A DNA stretch of 7,909 nt from Desulfurobacteriaceae bacterium (GTDB lineage: Bacteria > Aquificota > Aquificia > Desulfurobacteriales > Desulfurobacteriaceae), in assembly GCA_027064485.1 (NCBI GenBank), contig JAMOPR010000258.1:1-7909 (forward strand). The letters are read 5' to 3'. The notes below the pieces were generated by a model. It ran no database searches. It was not told where the DNA came from and worked only from the letters and a program-made list of their open reading frames with translations. Positions 1 to 5,558 of this stretch are shown in pieces (position 1 is the stretch's first letter; each line of letters begins with the position of its first letter). The translations under genes were made by a program, and so were the position numbers.

Positions 1-662
1 GAAAGGAAATCTTCCGCCTCTATGCACATTTCTATTTCGTGGGGGTTATTAAACTCAGGATACTCCAAAGACTCAAACAGGGATATGGTAGCTTTAATCT
101 CAGGAATAACTTTGTATAAATCTTCCTTTACCCTCTTTAAATCATCAACCGAAGGAACAGATTCAAAACCCCCAGGCAGAATATTTTCACCGTGAATTGT
201 TTTTCCACCTATAAGTTTCATTATCTTGTTACCAACGTCTTTAATGAAAAATCCCCTCTTCACCACGTTCGGATAATCCTTAGCCATCGCAATGGCAGAA
301 GGGTATCCCATATAGTCAGGAAGCGCCAAGAAGTAAAGATGAAGCGCATGGCTCTCTAAATATTCACCAACTGCCAGCAATTTCCTCAAAGCCTTAATTT
401 CCGGCGTAACTTCCAATCCAAATGCATCCTCAACGGCAGCGCAGGAAGCAAGCCTGTGAGAAACGTAGCAAATCCCACAAATTCTTGAAACAATTTTTGG
501 AATCTCCGTCCAGAGTCTATCTCTTGTAATAAATTCAAAGAATCTCGGACCTTCAGTAAAGCGCAACCTAATTTCTTTTAACCTCTCATTCTCAAAAACG
601 ATGTTGACCGCACCGTGACCTTCAACACGAGTCAAGTGGTCTATATTAAGCTCCTTTCTCAT
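1..662 (-). CDS. hydA: Group 3b [NiFe]-hydrogenase (sulfhydrogenase) alpha/large subunit, N-terminal part
   Basis: This is the catalytic large subunit of a cytoplasmic NiFe hydrogenase, which holds the Ni-Fe(CN)2CO site for H2 oxidation or evolution. The ATG is at 660-662, with GAGGAG a few bases upstream, and overlaps the end of hydD by 17 bases, which suggests translational coupling. The protein begins MRKELNIDHLTRVEGHG, the usual large-subunit opening. RICGIC (residues 60-65) provides the first Cys pair of the Ni site (C62, C65), followed by a His at 69. GGKTIHGENILPGGF (from about residue 150) matches the second conserved large-subunit motif, GGxxxHxxxxxxGG. Only about 220 residues are in the window. 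Full-length relatives are about 400-430 aa, so the C-terminal Cys pair and the maturation cleavage site lie to the left, outside the window. The partner genes place it in group 3b and not in the Mvh or Hox types. Confidence 0.93.
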   Translation of the reverse strand, partial: MRKELNIDHLTRVEGHGAVNIVFENERLKEIRLRFTEGPRFFEFITRDRLWTEIPKIVSRICGICYVSHRLASCAAVEDAFGLEVTPEIKALRKLLAVGEYLESHALHLYFLALPDYMGYPSAIAMAKDYPNVVKRGFFIKDVGNKIMKLIGGKTIHGENILPGGFESVPSVDDLKRVKEDLYKVIPEIKATISLFESLEYPEFNNPHEIEMCIEAEDFL

Positions 663-1428
663 TTCTGCGCTCCTCGTCATTTACTTTAATCTCTCTTCCC
701 TGATAACCCCTAAACACCTTCAAGAAAGCAACAGCATCCTTTTCAGAAAGACCGTTTTCTTGAAGAATCTTCAACATCTCTTTAAAGTTAGGGAAATCAC
801 AGTTACCGCGGCATCCCTGACACCCAACACCTTGAGACGTGCAAGGAGCTCCACATCCAGCGTAAGTAACAGGACCTTGACACGGAATACCTTTCAGAGT
901 CAAACATTCAGTCTCCGAAAGTTTACACTCGTGACAAACAGGAATTTTCGGGAAGAACGGCTTAACCCCGTTAAGGAGGGAAGAAACAGCGTAAACGAAC
1001 TGCCTCTTATCAACTGGGCAACCGGGCAGTTCGTAATCAACCTCTACGACCTCTGAAACAGCACGGGGTTTTGAAACTTTCAAAAAGAGTTCCGTTTTCC
1101 CGTAAACAGTTTTGAGCATCTCTTCTAAAGATGCTTCATCGTTCTTTTGTGCCTGAACCCCACCGTAGCAGGCGCAGGAACCAATTGCCACTAAAATCTT
1201 AGACTTCTCTCTTGCCTTCAAAACTTTTGCCTCATCTTCTTCCGTTGTCACAGAACCTTCAACGAACATAACGTCAAACTCTTCGTCAAAAGTGTTGTTA
1301 TCCTGCGCCAACGGGAAGTAAGCAAACTCCACCTTTCCTATAAGCTTCATCAAGGCATCCTGACAGTTAAGAATCTCACACTGACATCCTGAACACCCTG
1401 TTAATCCCATTATCCCTATCTTCACCAT
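646..1428 (-). CDS. hydD: Group 3b [NiFe]-hydrogenase (sulfhydrogenase) delta/small subunit
   Basis: This is the small subunit that carries electrons between the NiFe site of HydA and the diaphorase half. I choose the ATG at 1426-1428 (260 aa, MVKIGIMGLTGCSGCQCEIL). Its A is shared with the hydG TGA stop, and GGAG sits eight bases upstream. An upstream TTG at 1461 would lie inside hydG and add 11 non-conserved residues. Ligands for the proximal [4Fe-4S] cluster are CSGC (C12, C15), IGSC (C85, followed by ACYGG) and LPGCP (C137). A second Cys-rich stretch (C165, C168, C175, C183, C192, C196, C203, C206, C210) can supply two further clusters, as in the Pyrococcus-type delta subunit. There is no twin-arginine signal, consistent with a cytoplasmic enzyme. 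Confidence 0.92.
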   Translation of the reverse strand: MVKIGIMGLTGCSGCQCEILNCQDALMKLIGKVEFAYFPLAQDNNTFDEEFDVMFVEGSVTTEEDEAKVLKAREKSKILVAIGSCACYGGVQAQKNDEASLEEMLKTVYGKTELFLKVSKPRAVSEVVEVDYELPGCPVDKRQFVYAVSSLLNGVKPFFPKIPVCHECKLSETECLTLKGIPCQGPVTYAGCGAPCTSQGVGCQGCRGNCDFPNFKEMLKILQENGLSEKDAVAFLKVFRGYQGREIKVNDEERRNEKGA

Positions 1429-2306
1429 CACAGCATCTCCGGAAGGTTCTTTGTATCCCAAAGTGGGAATATAGGTCCATCAACACAAGTAAATTTGTAT
1501 CCAATTTGACAGTGACCGCACTTACCAATACCGCATTCCATCTTTCTTTCAAGAGAAACAAATACCTGACTTTCAGGATAACCGTTTTTCAGCAACTCCT
1601 TACCAATAAACTTATAAGCAACCGGCGGTCCACAAACTGCAACGTAAGTATCTGCAGGGTCTAAATCCACTTCTGGAATCAGCTCCGTCAAAAGACCTTC
1701 CCTGTCTGTCCAAGCTCTATCTTCTTCATTTTCAATTTTGTCAAGAATATAAAGGCACTTAACGTCAGGTCTTTTCCTCAAACGCCTCATTTCCTCTTTG
1801 TAAAGAACGCTCTCGTAATTCCTCGTTCCATAAAGAATGTAAACTTCCTTGTAGAGAGGACGTTTGTCTAAGATATACCAGATGAGGGAACGCAAGGGTG
1901 CAAGTCCCAATCCACCGGCAATTATGAGGACATTATGACCTTCCATAATTTCTACCGGGAAACCGTTACCGTAAGGTCCTCTAATAGCCACCACATCGCC
2001 CGGTTTCATCTGGTGCAGAACTTCCGTTTTCCTTCCCACCTTACGAACGGTTAACTCTATGGTTCCCTTCCTGGTAGGAGAAGAGCAGATGGATATTGGA
2101 ATTTCTCCCGCTTTGGGAACCGTAATCATTACGAATTGACCAGGTATGTGCTCCCAGGTTTCGTTTAACTTTTCATCAAGGAAAGAAAAGGAAAACCTCT
2201 TGTGCCCTGGCGCCAACTCTTCGACATCTGTAATCAGCGCCTTGTGGGGCAGTAGTGGGTCACCCGGTAAAGGCTTATTCAGCAACTTTTCTAAGCTCTT
2301 CTTCAT
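1428..2306 (-). CDS. hydG: Group 3b hydrogenase gamma subunit, FAD- and NAD(P)-binding diaphorase
   Basis: This 292-aa ferredoxin-NADP reductase-fold subunit exchanges electrons between NAD(P)H, FAD and the iron-sulfur chain. The FAD domain (about residues 20-120) contains PISICSSP (70-77) and a VAIRGPYGNGFP turn (106-117). The nucleotide domain starts at VLIIAGGLGLAPLRS (126-140), followed by YGTRNYES (159-166) and the CGPPVAYKF motif (225-233). The C-terminal cysteines C258, C263, C266 and C274 form the [2Fe-2S] motif also seen in PyrK and related reductases. The ATG overlaps the 3' end of hydB by 32 bases, with an AGAGGGA ribosome-binding site inside hydB. Its TGA overlaps the hydD ATG. 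SICS replaces the RxYS flavin motif of plant-type FNRs; from memory a similar SISSSP form occurs in sulfhydrogenase gamma subunits. NAD versus NADP preference cannot be read from the sequence. Confidence 0.92.
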   Translation of the reverse strand: MKKSLEKLLNKPLPGDPLLPHKALITDVEELAPGHKRFSFSFLDEKLNETWEHIPGQFVMITVPKAGEIPISICSSPTRKGTIELTVRKVGRKTEVLHQMKPGDVVAIRGPYGNGFPVEIMEGHNVLIIAGGLGLAPLRSLIWYILDKRPLYKEVYILYGTRNYESVLYKEEMRRLRKRPDVKCLYILDKIENEEDRAWTDREGLLTELIPEVDLDPADTYVAVCGPPVAYKFIGKELLKNGYPESQVFVSLERKMECGIGKCGHCQIGYKFTCVDGPIFPLWDTKNLPEML

Positions 2307-3345
2307 CGGCAGTCCCTCTCAACTTCTTTATTGTTTCAATCATACTTATTTTTGCCGGACATTCTGCGCTGCAGCGCCCACAACCAACACACCCAAGTTT
2401 TTCAATCTGGTAAGGATAACCAACAAACTTGTGATAGTAGCGATGTTTAAATCTACTTGCTCTTGTAGGCTTAAAGTAATGTCCCCCAGCAACCAGGGAA
2501 TAGTATGGATACTGACAGGAAGTGGTAAACTCTACCCTGGTTACAGTCTTTCCATCTAAAGATGGAACATCCATCTCAGTATAGCAGAAGCAGGTGGGGC
2601 AAACGTTAGTGCACGTTCCACATCCCAAACACCTTTCCGCCTCTTCTTCCCAAACAGGCGAGTCGTATTCGAGCTCAATAACTTGAGAAATTCTGCCCAA
2701 ATCGGGAAGGTTTTTAAAATCAAACAAACTTTTTTTGAATGAGGAACTTTTCTTGTAAAGGTCTAAATCTTCGTCAGTAATTTCTCTGAAAAATTCTTTC
2801 ATATTGAGGATAATTTCATCACCCTTTGTGCTTCCTATGGTGACAAAGTAATTATCGCCAATGTCTGTTAAGAATAAATCCCAGTTAGCACCATCAGGGA
2901 AAGCAGTTCCCGTTGACATGCAGAAGCAATATTCATCAGGTTTACAGGAAATACCGATGAGAACAGTTTTCTTGCGAACTTCCAAATAGCGTGGGTCTGG
3001 ATTTTCTTTTAGATAAACAGAATCAAGAATGGAAATCCCGTGAAGGTCACAAGAGTGAATGCCAAAAATTATTTGCGGTTCTGCTTTAAACGAAGAGGAA
3101 AAGTCGAGAGTTTCTGCGTCGTAGGTGTATCTCTCTCTCCTGTATGGAACCAGAAACTTCTTTGGCGGCAGGATGGTTCTGGTGTAAGAAAGCTCTACCT
3201 TTGACACGTCACCTATAACGTCAAAGTAAAACTTCTCCTGCTTTTTAACAGGAGCAATCAGTTTACCCAAATTTTTTAGCCCTTCCAGAAAACCACGCAA
3301 GTTTTCTTTTGGAAGCACTCTTGCCTTATCGATGTGGAACTCCAA
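2275..3345 (-). CDS. hydB: Group 3b hydrogenase beta subunit, ferredoxin-type [4Fe-4S] protein
   Basis: This 356-aa electron-transfer subunit is first in the operon. The C-terminal half has two ferredoxin motifs: CLGCGTCTNVCP (C239, C242, C245, C249) and CVGCGRCSAECP (C319, C322, C325, C329). Extra cysteines at 252, 254 and 277 lie between them. The N-terminal half carries FGIHSCDLHGISILD (94-108) and a C134/C140/C142 group, both typical of the HydB/AsrA-like family. The AsrA family (anaerobic sulfite reductase subunit A) shares this architecture, but the adjoining hydrogenase genes decide the assignment. The start is a TTG at 3343-3345, supported by TCCTCCC on the plus strand (GGGAGGA on the coding strand) eight bases upstream; no in-frame ATG lies nearby. 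The gene sits about 25 bases downstream of the predicted transcription start. Confidence 0.92.
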   Translation of the reverse strand: MEFHIDKARVLPKENLRGFLEGLKNLGKLIAPVKKQEKFYFDVIGDVSKVELSYTRTILPPKKFLVPYRRERYTYDAETLDFSSSFKAEPQIIFGIHSCDLHGISILDSVYLKENPDPRYLEVRKKTVLIGISCKPDEYCFCMSTGTAFPDGANWDLFLTDIGDNYFVTIGSTKGDEIILNMKEFFREITDEDLDLYKKSSSFKKSLFDFKNLPDLGRISQVIELEYDSPVWEEEAERCLGCGTCTNVCPTCFCYTEMDVPSLDGKTVTRVEFTTSCQYPYYSLVAGGHYFKPTRASRFKHRYYHKFVGYPYQIEKLGCVGCGRCSAECPAKISMIETIKKLRGTADEEELRKVAE

Positions 3346-3353
3346 CTTTCTCG

Positions 3354-3360
3354 TCCTCCC
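3354..3360 (-). promoter_or_regulatory. Strong ribosome-binding site fixing the TTG start of hydB
   Basis: The coding strand reads GGGAGGA, followed by eight bases and then TTG. The match to the anti-Shine-Dalgarno sequence and the ideal spacing are the main support for the non-ATG start of hydB. Confidence 0.75.
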
Positions 3361-3375
3361 TATGATGTTTAGTTA

Positions 3376-3404
3376 CTTATATTAAAAAAACTCTATGAAG
3401 TCAA
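3376..3404 (-). promoter_or_regulatory. Sigma-70-type promoter of the hyd operon
   Basis: On the minus strand, TTGACT (3404-3399) and TATAAG (3381-3376) are separated by exactly 17 bases, each matching the bacterial consensus at five of six positions. The predicted start of transcription is near 3368-3370, giving a leader of about 24 bases that contains the hydB ribosome-binding site. Position, spacing and match all agree, so this is the best promoter in the window. A short palindrome touches its -35 box. Confidence 0.75.
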
Positions 3405-3415
3405 GATTGAAATCT
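3404..3415. repeat. 12-bp palindrome abutting the hyd -35 box (candidate operator)
   Basis: AGATT-GA-AATCT is a perfect inverted repeat with a two-base centre. Its left edge overlaps the first base of the -35 hexamer. Location suits a transcription-factor site controlling hydrogenase expression, but the arms are short and AT-rich, so chance is a real possibility. The family of any regulator is unknown. Confidence 0.3.
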
Positions 3416-3465
3416 ACTATTATTCTATCATACAAATACAGAATCTTCCAAGTGTTTCTTTCGCA

Positions 3466-3495
3466 GTTTCAATCCCTTCAAGGAAATTTTAAAAT
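3466..3495 (+). repeat. Single CRISPR-repeat-like 30-mer, overlapping a possible kinase promoter
   Basis: The stretch starts GTTTCAATCCCTTCAAGG and ends in TTTTAAAAT. It resembles the 30-base repeat type of many thermophiles (GTTTCAAT, then CCTT, then AGG, then an AAAA-rich end); by memory the match is about two thirds of positions. Only one copy exists, with no spacer array or cas gene in the window, so it is not called a CRISPR. The same bases can be read as a weak promoter: TTTCAA at 3467-3472, 17 bases, then TAAAAT at 3490-3495. That promoter would start transcription near 3502 and give the kinase a leader of about 30 bases. Confidence 0.3.
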
Positions 3496-3531
3496 AGTGA
3501 GAAATTTTTATGATTTTTTAGGGAAACAAAG

Positions 3532-4209
3532 TTGAAGGTCCAGGTAAAAAGAATTTACTCAAACAAAAGAACATCGGGTTTCAAAGTCACCTATCAAGAC
3601 AAAATGCCCTACTTTTTGAAAGTTTTTCACCATCCGCTAAGTTTAAAAGGAATTGCATCGCCCTTATTGTCTTTAAGCCGACCTGAAAGGGAATTTAAAT
3701 TCTCTCGCATTTTAAGAGAAAAGGGATTCCCCGTTCCCAACGTTTTAAAGTTTTACTGTAGGAGGGTGGGGGGGATTTTTCCCGTAAATATAGGATACAC
3801 GAAATCTATTTACCTTGAAGGATTGGTAACCTTAGACAAACTCACCCCAAACAAAAATTTTGAAAAATTTTTGGAAGAATCCATTCTTCTGCTTGCCCGT
3901 CTTCACCGTTCAGGTTTCATTCACAAAGACATCTCTCTGTCAAATTTAGGAATTTACAACGGGAAGGTCTTTATGATAGACCTTGAAGGAGTTTATCGCT
4001 CTTTTCCCACACCGCTTGTAAAATGGAAAAATTTGGTAAACTTCATTAACGACGTCCTCAAGCACAAGGTGAAATTCAACGCCGAAGAAATATTAAATTT
4101 GTATTTGAAAGAAACGAAAACAGGAATAATAGGAAAAAACTACCTGTATTCTAAAATCGTTAACCTAATAGAGAAACAAGCTAAAAAGTTAACTGAAGAA
4201 GAAATTTAG
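3532..4209 (+). CDS. Protein-kinase-fold protein, WaaP/Kdo kinase-like (lipopolysaccharide core kinase family)
   Basis: This 225-aa small kinase-fold protein probably phosphorylates a sugar of the lipopolysaccharide inner core or a related small molecule. Visible kinase features are the beta-3 lysine in YFLKVF (K30), a likely helix-C glutamate (E52 or E54), the catalytic loop HKDISLSN (131-138, base D133, metal ligand N138), and the DLE metal-binding triad (150-152) in place of DFG, as in Kdo/WaaP and related kinases. There is no signal peptide or membrane segment, so it should act on the cytoplasmic face. The TTG start is the only start codon after an in-frame TGA at 3511-3513, and AGGGA lies seven bases before it. 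It stands alone, divergent from hydB and convergent with the next gene. Specificity is uncertain: RIO- or Bud32-like kinases share the motifs but differ in context. Confidence 0.7.
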   Translation: MKVQVKRIYSNKRTSGFKVTYQDKMPYFLKVFHHPLSLKGIASPLLSLSRPEREFKFSRILREKGFPVPNVLKFYCRRVGGIFPVNIGYTKSIYLEGLVTLDKLTPNKNFEKFLEESILLLARLHRSGFIHKDISLSNLGIYNGKVFMIDLEGVYRSFPTPLVKWKNLVNFINDVLKHKVKFNAEEILNLYLKETKTGIIGKNYLYSKIVNLIEKQAKKLTEEEI

Positions 4210-4360
4210 CGAAAAAAAGAACTTTCCATTATCCTCAAATAACCCTTTTAAAAGCCTAAAACATTTATCGTGATTTCACTTTACAAGCTGAAAAACAAAG
4301 GTCGAAAAAAGATGTTTTTAACCAAAAATTAGAAATTATTTAAAAATCACACTAACCCAC

Positions 4361-4609
4361 CTAAATTACTCTATAAACTTCATCATCAATAACTAATTCT
4401 CCACTAATAGTCTCCAAAATCATACCTTTCGCGACTTCTTTAGGTAGTTCTTTCAAAAACTTTTTCATCCTCTTTTTAATCTTATCTTTCAGCATAGGTC
4501 GAACCACCATTTCTAATGGAAGCTCAATATTCACATAACCTTTAAAAGGAACTTTTATCCTTAGCATAAACAACCTAAAAGTAAAAACCAACTGGAATTT
4601 AAGATTCAT
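4361..4609 (-). CDS. Hypothetical 82-aa protein
   Basis: I do not recognise this small basic protein. The start ATG (4607-4609) is preceded by AAAGGAG with about seven bases of spacing, good evidence that the frame is translated. The N-terminus (MNLKFQLVFTFRLFML) is hydrophobic but interrupted by Lys and Arg, too weak for a confident membrane anchor. Residues 16-30 (RIKVPFKGYVNIELP) look like a beta hairpin, residues 38-63 form a Lys/Glu-rich amphipathic helix, and the end (SGELVIDDEVYRVI) looks like another beta pair. The beta-helix-beta layout resembles small bacterial domains appended to regulatory proteins, but no family is claimed. It is transcribed away from the DUF1232 cluster and shares its 116-base upstream region. 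Confidence 0.6.
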   Translation of the reverse strand: MNLKFQLVFTFRLFMLRIKVPFKGYVNIELPLEMVVRPMLKDKIKKRMKKFLKELPKEVAKGMILETISGELVIDDEVYRVI

Positions 4610-4654
4610 CTATCTTCTCCTTTATAATTTGTCAACTTTTTAATCGCAACTTTT

Positions 4655-4679
4655 GGACAATATACCCCAAATAGTGTCC
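4655..4679. repeat. Imperfect inverted repeat between divergent small genes (candidate operator)
   Basis: GGACAATAT and ATAGTGTCC are inverted copies with one mismatch around a seven-base centre. The element lies in the 116-base region from which both the 82-aa gene (minus) and the DUF1232 cluster (plus) are read, a position suited to a shared regulator. This is seen in sequence only; no regulator gene is adjacent. Confidence 0.3.
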
Positions 4680-4681
4680 TA

Positions 4682-4707
4682 CTTTAAACTTAAAATATCT
4701 TTAAACT
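4682..4707 (+). repeat. Direct repeat CTTTAAACT, two copies 17 bases apart, upstream of the DUF1232 gene
   Basis: Identical nine-base copies occur at 4682-4690 and 4699-4707, just before the AGGAGG ribosome-binding site at 4715-4720. The 17-base period puts them in same-face or -35/-10-like register, so they may be a tandem binding site or part of the promoter region. The low-complexity AT background limits confidence. Confidence 0.3.
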
Positions 4708-4725
4708 ATTTAAAAGGAGGTTAAA

Positions 4726-5130
4726 ATGAATGAAAAGTTCAATGAAGAAAAAGCTCATAAAATTATTAAAGAGAAAGCCCAAAAGATAAAAGAAGAAGAC
4801 ATCAAAAATGTAATTGAAAAGGAAGAAGAAATAAAAAACAAAATTAAAGGTCCTTTAACAAAATACCTTGAAGATATTAGATTATTCTTTTCTCTCCTAA
4901 AAGATTTCATTAGCGGAGAATACAAAGAAGTTCCTTGGTTTACAATCGCAGCAATTACTGCATCTCTTCTTTACATTTTAAATCCTTTCGACGTAATTCC
5001 AGACTTCATACCAATAATTGGTCAGCTCGACGATGCAATTGTAGTCTCAGTATGTCTAATGCTAATAGAAGAAGACTTAGAAGCTTACAAAAATTGGAAA
5101 CTATCAAAAAAACTAACCAAAGGAGGATAA
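4726..5130 (+). CDS. DUF1232 / YkvA-like membrane-associated protein
   Basis: This 134-aa protein has an N-terminal Lys/Glu-rich helical segment (residues 1-50, probably coiled or strongly charged) followed by the DUF1232 core at about 68-106. The core has a hydrophobic stretch (WFTIAAITASLLYIL, 71-85), then NPFDVIPDFIPIIGQLDDA (86-104), the diagnostic NPxDxIPDxIPxxGxxDD pattern. A second hydrophobic helix (AIVVSVCLMLI) follows. The family is widespread and poorly characterised; members are small and probably sit in the membrane through the hydrophobic segments. The start has AGGAGG five bases before the ATG. It is the first gene of a four-gene plus-strand cluster, and its TAA directly abuts the next ATG. 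The charged N-terminal extension looks longer than in minimal family members. Confidence 0.82.
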   Translation: MNEKFNEEKAHKIIKEKAQKIKEEDIKNVIEKEEEIKNKIKGPLTKYLEDIRLFFSLLKDFISGEYKEVPWFTIAAITASLLYILNPFDVIPDFIPIIGQLDDAIVVSVCLMLIEEDLEAYKNWKLSKKLTKGG

Positions 5131-5358
5131 ATGCTCATAAAAACTAGCGCCCTTTCCCTTCCATCTATCCAAAAAGGAAAAATACACCTTACAATCGTTG
5201 AAAGAGAAGATAACAACATAATTCAATCAACAAACATGGAATTCAAAGTTGAAGTATGTAACGCAAACAGAACCTATATAACCTATTGGATTAATGACAA
5301 TTTTCCCAAAAGTTTTATCAAAACTTTCTTCGGCACCGAAGCAGAAATAACAAAGTAA
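5131..5358 (+). CDS. Hypothetical 75-aa protein in the DUF1232 cluster
   Basis: I do not recognise this protein. It starts immediately after the DUF1232 stop codon, and its ribosome-binding site AGGAGG (5121-5126) lies within the last DUF1232 codons, so the two are almost certainly co-translated. It has no membrane segment and no clear signal peptide. The sequence alternates polar and hydrophobic residues (KGKIHLTIVERED, then MEFKVEVCNANRTYITYWIN), suggesting a small beta-rich domain, followed by FPKSFIKTFFGTEAE, perhaps an amphipathic helix. There is a single Cys. It ends with tandem stops TAA TAG. Its tight placement suggests a function tied to the DUF1232 protein, but the sequence gives no clue to the reaction or partner. 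Confidence 0.65.
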   Translation: MLIKTSALSLPSIQKGKIHLTIVEREDNNIIQSTNMEFKVEVCNANRTYITYWINDNFPKSFIKTFFGTEAEITK

Positions 5359-5379
5359 TAGTGAAAAAGGAAAATAAAA

Positions 5380-5526
5380 ATGTTTGATTCTTTAATTAAA
5401 CAACTAATACTTAAAACAGGTATTATCAAAATCCCCACCTTCGGCCGCTGTCCGAAGTGTGGGTTTCCCCTCAAACTAATAGGAACACCCTTTGGCAAAT
5501 TTGTAGTTTGTTCCAATATGAAATGA
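5380..5526 (+). CDS. Small zinc-ribbon peptide (48 aa), with possible TGA read-through to 5547
   Basis: The frame starts MFDSLIKQLILKTGI with AAGGA eight bases before the ATG. Residues 22-34 give CPKC (C24, C27) and residues 41-48 give FVVCSNMK (C44), then a TGA at 5524-5526. This matches a topoisomerase-type C4 zinc ribbon, CPKCG, then about 16 residues, then CSN, then the fourth Cys. The expected fourth Cys coincides with the TGA, and the frame continues Pro-Tyr-Ser-Lys-Lys-Leu to a TAG at 5545-5547, exactly how such ribbons usually end. The choices are a real 48-aa three-Cys peptide, a nonsense mutation of a Cys codon, or recoding as selenocysteine. No convincing selenocysteine hairpin was seen next to the TGA. 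It lies between the 75-aa gene and the M48 protease gene on the same strand. Confidence 0.6.
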   Translation: MFDSLIKQLILKTGIIKIPTFGRCPKCGFPLKLIGTPFGKFVVCSNMK

Positions 5527-5558
5527 CCCTACTCTAAAAAACTCTAGCAAGCAAAGTC

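Noticed and set aside
760..1056. 98-codon open frame on the plus strand
   Set aside because: It lies wholly antisense to hydD, has a Ser/Thr/Arg-rich shadow composition, and has no ribosome-binding site of note.
1429..1461. Longer hydD start at a TTG (11 extra residues)
   Set aside because: The extension lies inside hydG and lacks a good ribosome-binding site; the ATG at 1426-1428 has GGAG and the usual TGATG overlap.
2146..2559. 137-codon open frame on the plus strand
   Set aside because: Antisense to the hydG/hydB junction, both clearly real genes; the protein has no motif.
4300..4323. Possible terminator after the kinase gene (GGT, A-run, T-run, ACC)
   Set aside because: The pairing is broken by mismatches, GC content is too low, and no T-tract follows the stem.
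4270..4350. GTGATTT and AAATCAC inverted copies, and the GTGATTTCAC palindrome, in the kinase/82-aa gene gap
   Set aside because: Short AT-rich arms separated by 67 bases between two gene 3' ends; no plausible role, and expected by chance.
4621..4649. Promoter-like TTGCGA-17-TATAAA on the minus strand for the 82-aa gene
   Set aside because: The -10 box overlaps the ribosome-binding site, so the transcript would start almost at the ATG and lose it.
4935..5147. Overlapping 70-codon frame within the DUF1232 gene
   Set aside because: A shadow in another frame of the recognisable DUF1232 coding sequence, rich in Arg/Ser/Asn.
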